47,303 bases of DNA, from contig NZ_MWLM01000058.1 of the NCBI RefSeq assembly GCF_002198665.1, forward strand, positions 1-47,303. The letters are read 5' to 3'. A program made the translations under genes and the position numbers. Shown here one piece after another: positions 41,609 through 47,303 of the stretch. The DNA is from Novosphingobium sp. B 225. Its GTDB lineage: Bacteria; Pseudomonadota; Alphaproteobacteria; Sphingomonadales; Sphingomonadaceae. A model generated the notes under the pieces. The model saw nothing but the letters and a program-made list of their open reading frames with translations. It was not told the origin of the DNA and did not search any database. Position 1 is the first letter of the stretch. Each line of letters starts with the position of its first letter.

Positions 41609-43879
41609 ATGGCCACCAGCATCCGCCCGATCCGCGATGAGTTCGAACGGCACTATGCCGAAAAGATCTGGGAACTGATCCCGGAAGTCTATCGCAACGA
41701 GGACGGTCTGGCCGACATGCCCGGCCAACTGCGCGCGCTGGTTGAACTGCTAGCCGGACAAGCCGCGATACAGCGGCGCAGCATCGATCGCCTGCTGGCA
41801 GACAGCCGGATCGAGGAGGCGGACGATTGGGCGGTGGCCTATATCGGCCAGCTACTGGGCACGCGGTTTGGCAATCCGCTCAACTCTGCGGGGCGGCGTG
41901 CGGATGTGCGCAACACGCTGGGCTATCGCCGCCGCGCCGGAACCGCGCGGTTGATCGAGGCTCTGGCGCGCGACATTGCCCGCTGGGATGCCCGGCTGAG
42001 CGAGGGATTCCGCAGGCTGGTTCGCTTCTCCCATGGCCTCGATCGCGATTTTGCACCGGGCCCGGTTACGGCGACTCCGCCCGGAGCTTTCGCCGATCTG
42101 CGCCGCACGCGGGTTGGCGATGTGGTGGACGGCGCGTTCGATGATCTTGCCCATTTTCCCGATTTTCGGCCGGGGCCGGGGCGCAACGGGATGTACAACA
42201 TCCCGCGCGCCAACCTGTTCCTCTATCGAGTGGAGGCGCGGCGGCTGACCGATTTCGATCCGGTTCGGCTGGATGGGCGGCATTGGGTGCTCGATCCGTC
42301 TGGGCGGGGCAATGCGGCCCTGTTCCAGCCGGGTGATCGCAATCTGGACGATTGCACCGCGCCGCAGGAATGGCAGCTGCAAATACCGATCACCTGCCGC
42401 CGCCTTGGCGCGGTGCGCTATGAACTGCCGCAGAGCGAGGCTGGCAACGGAACCAACTGGTCGCGGCTGGTCGGGCGTTCGTTCGATGCGGTTGAAGATC
42501 TGCTGGCCGCCGCCGCCGATGTTGCTGCGGGCAATCTGGCCGCGTTGCCCGATGCTGCGCTCGATCCGGCCTCGATCAAGGCGCACTTGCTCGATACGGC
42601 GCTCAGCGATGGTCTGGCGTTCAGCCTGGCTCCGGGCGGGACGGCCGTTTCGCTGCACGAAATGGCCCCGGCGGGCCTGGAAAACTGGGCCGATGGCGTT
42701 ACTCCCGGCAGCCATGTCCGGGCGATGGTCGATCCGGCACACGGGTTGGTACAACTGGTCAATCCGGCGAACCATCTGGGGGTGGGTCTGCTCCACTATG
42801 GCCAGTATCTGGGGCTGGGCGCAGGCACGCATGATCGCTCTGCCACCATCCCGGCCGCGACCGGTTCCACACCCACGCTGTCACCCAACTGGACCAGCCT
42901 GGCCGGAGACGTGCGGTTCGGCAACAGCCGCACCTATACCCCGACCACCACCACACCGGACAAGCTGACGGTCACCGCGACTACCCGGATCTGGGCGCTC
43001 GATCAGCGCCGTCCCTATGTTGTGCTGAGGCCCTCGGCCGGGACCAATGTGATCGAGCTGAAAGGGCAGGGCGCCGCTGGCGCACCGGACCTGCTGATCA
43101 ACGGACTGTGGCTGGGGCAGATACTGTCAGGCGCGGCGCTCGCGGGCGGGCTCGCCATTCTGCGACTGACCGGGCACTGGAACCGGATCGACCTGCAACA
43201 CGTCACGCTCGATCCCGGCGGAATCAAGGTGGGGCTGGCCGGGTCGGGCAGCACGCCAGCGGTAGCGGCGGGTGACCCGATCGCCCATGTCCGGCTGGAA
43301 ATCGCCGGGGTGGTGGAGGAGCTCGCGATCGCCAACTCGATCATCGGCGGGCTGCACGATCCCAATCCCGCGACCACCCCGGGCCATGCCGCCTGCAGCG
43401 CGGCACGGATTTCGATCACGGATTCGATTGTCCATGGCCGCCCCGGCGAACTGGCGATCGATGTTCCCGGCGGCGTGTTCGAGATCGAGCGCAGCACCGT
43501 GCTGGGCGCTTGCCGGATGGGCCGCGCGGAAGTGTCCAATTCGCTGATCGATGGCGCGATCGAAGTGCAAGATTCGCAAGGCAGCTGTTTGCGGTTCTGC
43601 GCCTATGCCGGGGGCAGCCGGGTGCCCGGACCCTATCGCTGCGTCAGCTATCCGGGCGGCTTGCCCGCCGCGCTGTTTACCTCGCGCCGGTTCGGGGACT
43701 GGAACTATGCGATGCTCGCGCTCGATGCCCCGGCAGAGATTGCCGAAGGGGCCGAGCACGGGACCGAGATGGGCGCCTTCAACGCGGCGCTGTTCCCGAT
43801 CCGCCGCAACGACCTCTACGCAAAAATCGCCGAATTTGCGCCGATTCAGGCGCTGATCGAACCCATTTTCGAGACCTGA
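41609..43879 (+). CDS. gpI-like tail protein with beta-helix-like extension
   Basis: 756-aa protein. The N-terminal about 170 residues resemble phage tail protein I (IWELIPEVYRNEDG, LVELLAGQAAIQRRSIDRLLAD, GQLLGTRFGN, NTLGYRRRAGTARLIEALARD). The wedge tip of CIS baseplates uses this family. From about residue 450 the sequence is rich in short Val/Ile/Asn/Gly-containing repeats (IANSIIGGLHDPNP, ISITDSIVHG, VPGGVFEIERSTVLG, VSNSLIDGAIEVQD) resembling a parallel beta-helix. Fusion of gpI to such a region suggests a peripheral, fibre-anchoring or surface domain. GGAAGGA upstream sets the start; the stop of the prior gene is 1 base away. Confidence 0.82.
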   Translation: MATSIRPIRDEFERHYAEKIWELIPEVYRNEDGLADMPGQLRALVELLAGQAAIQRRSIDRLLADSRIEEADDWAVAYIGQLLGTRFGNPLNSAGRRADVRNTLGYRRRAGTARLIEALARDIARWDARLSEGFRRLVRFSHGLDRDFAPGPVTATPPGAFADLRRTRVGDVVDGAFDDLAHFPDFRPGPGRNGMYNIPRANLFLYRVEARRLTDFDPVRLDGRHWVLDPSGRGNAALFQPGDRNLDDCTAPQEWQLQIPITCRRLGAVRYELPQSEAGNGTNWSRLVGRSFDAVEDLLAAAADVAAGNLAALPDAALDPASIKAHLLDTALSDGLAFSLAPGGTAVSLHEMAPAGLENWADGVTPGSHVRAMVDPAHGLVQLVNPANHLGVGLLHYGQYLGLGAGTHDRSATIPAATGSTPTLSPNWTSLAGDVRFGNSRTYTPTTTTPDKLTVTATTRIWALDQRRPYVVLRPSAGTNVIELKGQGAAGAPDLLINGLWLGQILSGAALAGGLAILRLTGHWNRIDLQHVTLDPGGIKVGLAGSGSTPAVAAGDPIAHVRLEIAGVVEELAIANSIIGGLHDPNPATTPGHAACSAARISITDSIVHGRPGELAIDVPGGVFEIERSTVLGACRMGRAEVSNSLIDGAIEVQDSQGSCLRFCAYAGGSRVPGPYRCVSYPGGLPAALFTSRRFGDWNYAMLALDAPAEIAEGAEHGTEMGAFNAALFPIRRNDLYAKIAEFAPIQALIEPIFET

Positions 43880-43891
43880 CAGGAGAGGTCC

Positions 43892-46800
43892 ATGACCGCT
43901 GACATCACTCGCAACTTCGCGGACAGGGCCAAGCAATATGCCGGCCTGCAGCGCCAGCAAGGCCGCATCCCGACCGATGCCGAAGAAAACGCGGCTGACG
44001 AAATCGCACGGCGCAGCCACGAAACCGCCTTTGCCGAGGCGATCTGTCCGCTCGGCAGCCCGGACAGCGGGTTCAAGATCGGCGCGCTAAACCCGGCTGG
44101 ACCCGATTTCGAAATCCTGGCTGGCAGCTATTACCTGGGCGGTACCCGGATCGAAAACCGCCAGACGATCAACTATTCGGAGCAGGCCAACGGCAATTGG
44201 CTGACCAAGTCCACGACGGACAAACCGGCGGCCGGAAGCAAGGTGTTTGTCTGGCTGGAAGCGAACGAGCAAACCGTCTCTGCGATCGACGATGGCGAAC
44301 TGGCCGAACCTGCATTGCGCGGGCCGGATGGTGCGGCCCGCAGCCGGATGGCCTGGCGGGTGCGGCAACAGGCGGTCACCGCAAGCAGTTGTGCGGCAGC
44401 GATGCAGGAGGCGCTGGGCGCCACCCTTTCCGCAGCGCGCAATCCGCTGACCGGAGCGATCGAGCCTGCGGGCACTTTGCAGATCGGCTTTACCACCACC
44501 GGGATCGATACCGACCTGTGCAAGCCCGCAACCACGCCTGGCTACCTTGGCAACCGCAACAGCACCTACCGGGCCAAGATCACCGCCGCGGGCCGGTTTG
44601 TCTGGGGTGTGGACAATGCTTCGCAGCTATTTCGGGTGGTGATCGGATCGGACAACCAGACCCTCACTTTCCTCAATTTTCCGCGCGATGAGTATCAGCG
44701 TCCCAAGGCCGGGATGACGGTGGAATTATTGCGGCCCGATATCCTGCTGCCGAATCTGGAAAAGCCGGGTGAGGCCGATGGTCTGCTGGTTCGGGTGGCA
44801 ACCAGCTATGCCGAAAAACGGATCACGGTTTCAACCGACCCGGGCATTGCCGCGATGGCCACCTGGTTGAACGCGCTGTCGGCTGACAAATTCGCCAGTC
44901 CTTCCGCGCCACGGTTTGTCTATGCGCGGATATGGAGCGGGGGCGGGGACTCCGGTTCGCCGGACCAGGCGTTTGTGGCAGGGACTGCAAAGGCCCTGGG
45001 GGCCACCGGCCTGACCGCGACGTTCAGCGGGACAGTGCTGCCGGGGACAAGCTGGACCTTCAGCGCACGTCCCGATGCGCCTGCACAGGTGCTGCCCTGG
45101 GCCATGCGCAGCGGCATGCCCGCCCATGCGCCGCGCCGCCATATAGCCCCGCTGGGGATCATCGATTTCACCGCAGGAACCGTCCACCACTGCCGCGATC
45201 AGTTCCGTCCGTTGTGGCGGGTGGAGGATTGCTGCACTTTTACCGTGGGGGACGGGGAAAGCAGTTTTGGTGATTTCCAGTCGATCGGCGCGGCGGTTGC
45301 GGCCATGCCGCCGCAGGGCGGATGCATCTGCCTGCTGCCAGGCCAACACCGCGCCAACGTGGCGCTGAACGGGCGCCGCAACATCAAGTTCACGGGCTGC
45401 GCCGGGCGAACGTTCTGGAGCGAGAGTGACAGCACCACCCCGCTGGTCACGCTGATCGATTGCAAGGACATCAGTTTTGCCGGGATCGCCATGTCGCACA
45501 GCAAGATGTGCTGCATCCTGGCGGACAAGAGCGGGTCTGCGGCGATCAGCGCCAATGTCGGCGCGCTGACGGTGGAGAACTGCACGCTGACCGTGCCCAA
45601 CGGCTGGGCCCTGTCGGCCAGCCATCAGGCCGGGATCCGGGTCAGCGCCTGCAAGGTTGTTGCCGGGCCGCTGGTGCTGCGCGATTCAAGCGATCCGATC
45701 CAGTCCTTGGCGGCGGTGTTCCTGCAGGGTGAGGATTTGATCGTTGAAGACAGCTCAATCGCCGCACCCTTGCCCGCGACTGCGGCGGAACAGCTGCGCG
45801 CGATCGGCGGGCTGCATATCGGCGGTGCATCGCGCCGGGTTGTAGTAAGGGGTAACACGATCGAAAACGGGGCCGGCATGGGGATCATGCTGGGCACGGT
45901 GCATGATGTCGCGGTGACTACCACCACGCCGCTGGGCTGGGCCTTCAAGACCGGGGTCCATTACAAGGTGAGCAGCGCGGGCTGCATCATCATCACTTAT
46001 CTGCCCCCGGCCGGGACCGGATCGACCACCACGATCACCAAGCATTCCGATGGCGAGATCGAGGATGTGCGGATCGGCAACAACGATATCGTCAACATGG
46101 GGTCGAACGGGATCGGAACCTATCCGCTGATCTTGATCGATGAAGACGGGACCCCGGCGGAAGACGCGGTGATCGTATCCCGTCTGGAAATCACCGAAAA
46201 CCGGATCGCGGCCTGCCTGCGCTATGAACCGCCCGCGCTGGGGCCGGTGGCTTCGGTGTTCACCCCGCGCGGCGGGATCGCGCTCGGCATGACCAGCGAT
46301 TGCCTGGTGCGGGCCAACCGGATCTTCAACAACGGGTTCGGCGGCGGATATGGCAGCTGCGGGCTTGGCATCGCCTATGGCGAGGATGTTCGGGTGATCG
46401 ACAACCAGATCGAAGCCAACAACAGCTTCGATCCGCACCGCCTAGTCGATGGCCCCAACAGCGGGGTGGACATCGTGTTGGCGGTGGGCGGCCTGGCAAC
46501 CTTTGCCGAAAGCAAGGGCGAGGTGGGCATCACCGGGATCGACAACCTGAACAATGCGATCGGCGCAATCCGCCCGCGTACGGTTGACCGGGCAGCCTTG
46601 CAGATGTCCGGCAACACCGTGTTCCAACCGTCCGGTCGGGCGCTGCGGGTGATGGGGCTGGGGCCGATCATGGTCAGTGACAACCACATGACCGGCGGCA
46701 ACCCTTCGCGCCTGTTTCAACGCGGCTTTTCGGAACTCTCCAAGATCGAGCGGCTGTTCAACGGCTTTGCCCGGGATAATTTCGAACAGGCCATGCTGTT

Positions 46801-47303
46801 CGGGATCGTCACCTTGTTCGATCTGATCGGCGGGGATGCGGTGCAGATCGTCAACCTGGGTCCGCCCAAGGATCTGCCTGAGATGTTCTATGCCGCACAT
46901 GCTACCGCCCATGCCAGCGCCAATCCGATGCGGAGGGCGGCAGGCCCGGTCGACATGTTGGTGGCCTATGCCGTGATTTCCTCTGGCGGAACGGACATTG
47001 TCCCGATCCTCCAGCGCGGCGGGTTGGTGATGGTGGCCAACAACCAGATCGCCTTGCAGGAACCCCGCCCGGACGGGCCGAAGGGTACGATTTGTTCGGT
47101 TCTGGTGGTGACGCTCGATGATCTGGGCTTCAGCGACAACCAGTTCGGGATCGATCTGACACGCGGCTATGCGTTTTTTGACGCACTGCTTTCCGCCATG
47201 TCGCTGCGGGTGACGGCCAATCGCGCACAGGAAGCGGCGCTGTGCTGGGCATCTTTGCAGGTCCATTCGGGAACAACCGCATTCTGCACCCACAACTATG
47301 CGA
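43892..47303 (+). CDS. DUF6519-like / right-handed beta-helix giant protein (incomplete)
   Basis: Open reading frame with a strong AGGAGAGG site, continuing past the window end: 1137 codons so far and no stop. The N-terminus TADITRNFADRAKQYAGLQRQQGR resembles the DUF6519 opening (DFTRDTF...QQGRVQLDADWNE-like; here QQGRIPTDAEENAADE) found in baseplate-associated proteins of CIS loci. From about residue 450 the segment FTVGDGESSFGDFQSIGAAV and GGCICLLPGQH resembles pectate-lyase-like repeats. Many NN, GN and DN turns follow (VVRGNTIENGAGMG, ITENRIAAC, VRANRIFNNGFGGG, MVSDNHMTGG), the pattern of a parallel beta-helix. It may be a surface fibre, adhesin or polysaccharide-binding tip; enzymatic activity is not shown. 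Confidence 0.8.
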   Translation, partial: MTADITRNFADRAKQYAGLQRQQGRIPTDAEENAADEIARRSHETAFAEAICPLGSPDSGFKIGALNPAGPDFEILAGSYYLGGTRIENRQTINYSEQANGNWLTKSTTDKPAAGSKVFVWLEANEQTVSAIDDGELAEPALRGPDGAARSRMAWRVRQQAVTASSCAAAMQEALGATLSAARNPLTGAIEPAGTLQIGFTTTGIDTDLCKPATTPGYLGNRNSTYRAKITAAGRFVWGVDNASQLFRVVIGSDNQTLTFLNFPRDEYQRPKAGMTVELLRPDILLPNLEKPGEADGLLVRVATSYAEKRITVSTDPGIAAMATWLNALSADKFASPSAPRFVYARIWSGGGDSGSPDQAFVAGTAKALGATGLTATFSGTVLPGTSWTFSARPDAPAQVLPWAMRSGMPAHAPRRHIAPLGIIDFTAGTVHHCRDQFRPLWRVEDCCTFTVGDGESSFGDFQSIGAAVAAMPPQGGCICLLPGQHRANVALNGRRNIKFTGCAGRTFWSESDSTTPLVTLIDCKDISFAGIAMSHSKMCCILADKSGSAAISANVGALTVENCTLTVPNGWALSASHQAGIRVSACKVVAGPLVLRDSSDPIQSLAAVFLQGEDLIVEDSSIAAPLPATAAEQLRAIGGLHIGGASRRVVVRGNTIENGAGMGIMLGTVHDVAVTTTTPLGWAFKTGVHYKVSSAGCIIITYLPPAGTGSTTTITKHSDGEIEDVRIGNNDIVNMGSNGIGTYPLILIDEDGTPAEDAVIVSRLEITENRIAACLRYEPPALGPVASVFTPRGGIALGMTSDCLVRANRIFNNGFGGGYGSCGLGIAYGEDVRVIDNQIEANNSFDPHRLVDGPNSGVDIVLAVGGLATFAESKGEVGITGIDNLNNAIGAIRPRTVDRAALQMSGNTVFQPSGRALRVMGLGPIMVSDNHMTGGNPSRLFQRGFSELSKIERLFNGFARDNFEQAMLFGIVTLFDLIGGDAVQIVNLGPPKDLPEMFYAAHATAHASANPMRRAAGPVDMLVAYAVISSGGTDIVPILQRGGLVMVANNQIALQEPRPDGPKGTICSVLVVTLDDLGFSDNQFGIDLTRGYAFFDALLSAMSLRVTANRAQEAALCWASLQVHSGTTAFCTHNYA

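Noticed and set aside
46442..47293. 283-aa reverse-strand open frame at the window end
   Set aside because: It lies opposite the continuous DUF6519-like/beta-helix frame, which shows consistent repeat patterns to the last base.
25305..47303. Prophage
   Set aside because: No capsid, portal, terminase, integrase or replication genes and no attachment repeats seen; an AAA+ ATPase with a DUF4255 protein fits a CIS instead.
25305..47303. Type VI secretion system
   Set aside because: No TssJ/L/M membrane complex, TssK or ClpV-type genes; gene order matches free phage-tail-like CIS. The downstream side was not visible, so this is limited to the window.

Overview
The window looks like a chromosomal segment of an alphaproteobacterium, most probably a sphingomonad (Sphingomonadales; genus not determinable, Novosphingobium-like is a guess). 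The grounds are the GC-rich sequence, a ChpT phosphotransferase, an RpoH sigma factor, a trigger factor with a Lys/Ala-rich tail, a large TonB-dependent receptor, and two intergenic repeat types that I recall as common in sphingomonads. No transposase, integrase or CRISPR array was seen.

Bases 1-24900 are a mosaic of housekeeping genes. In order: sppA; tRNA-Leu(UAG) and tig (trigger factor); a reverse-strand group of a GT39-like membrane glycosyltransferase, a Crp/Fnr regulator and a small DUF2892 membrane protein; the clpP-clpX proteolysis pair; a secreted SnoaL-like protein and a zinc-type CDF exporter; a TonB-dependent receptor; mtgA; a MarR regulator divergent from an unrecognised 403-aa gene; rpoH; rluD divergent from a JAMM metalloprotease, followed by chpT and an AmpD-like amidase; the RNase P RNA gene rnpB; accB-accC; a small lipoprotein; a GTA-type holin; and an enoyl-CoA hydratase. 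Folding, proteolysis and heat-shock genes (tig, clpP, clpX, rpoH) and envelope genes (sppA, mtgA, amidase, lipoprotein) recur through this part.

After a 440-base gene-free leader, bases 25305-47303 hold one uninterrupted forward operon of sixteen genes encoding a phage-tail-like contractile injection system (CIS). In order: an oversized sheath, the inner tube, a zinc-ribbon gp26-like protein, a Pro-rich protein, a DUF4255 tail-terminator-like protein, an AAA+ ATPase (Afp15/Pvc15-like), a CIS tube-initiator protein, a separate LysM/gpX-like protein, hub (gp27/gpD-like), spike (gp5/gpV-like), a small PAAR-like candidate, gp25-like, two large baseplate proteins (gp6/J-like), a gpI-like protein with a beta-helix extension, and a very large DUF6519-like/beta-helix protein that runs off the window end. 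Genes are packed with ATGA or TGATG overlaps, implying translational coupling. The absence of capsid, portal, terminase, integrase and T6SS membrane-complex genes, together with an AAA+ ATPase and a DUF4255 protein, fits an extracellular CIS (Afp/PVC/MAC type). Tape measure, fibre and toxin genes are not visible and may lie downstream.

The points most worth follow-up are this CIS (single sheath and tube, split tube-initiator/LysM and split hub/spike, a D-to-E change in the ATPase Walker B, zinc-ribbon protein, giant beta-helix protein), its structured leader with a potentially sequestered ribosome-binding site, and a dispersed repeat lodged in the P12 region of RNase P RNA.
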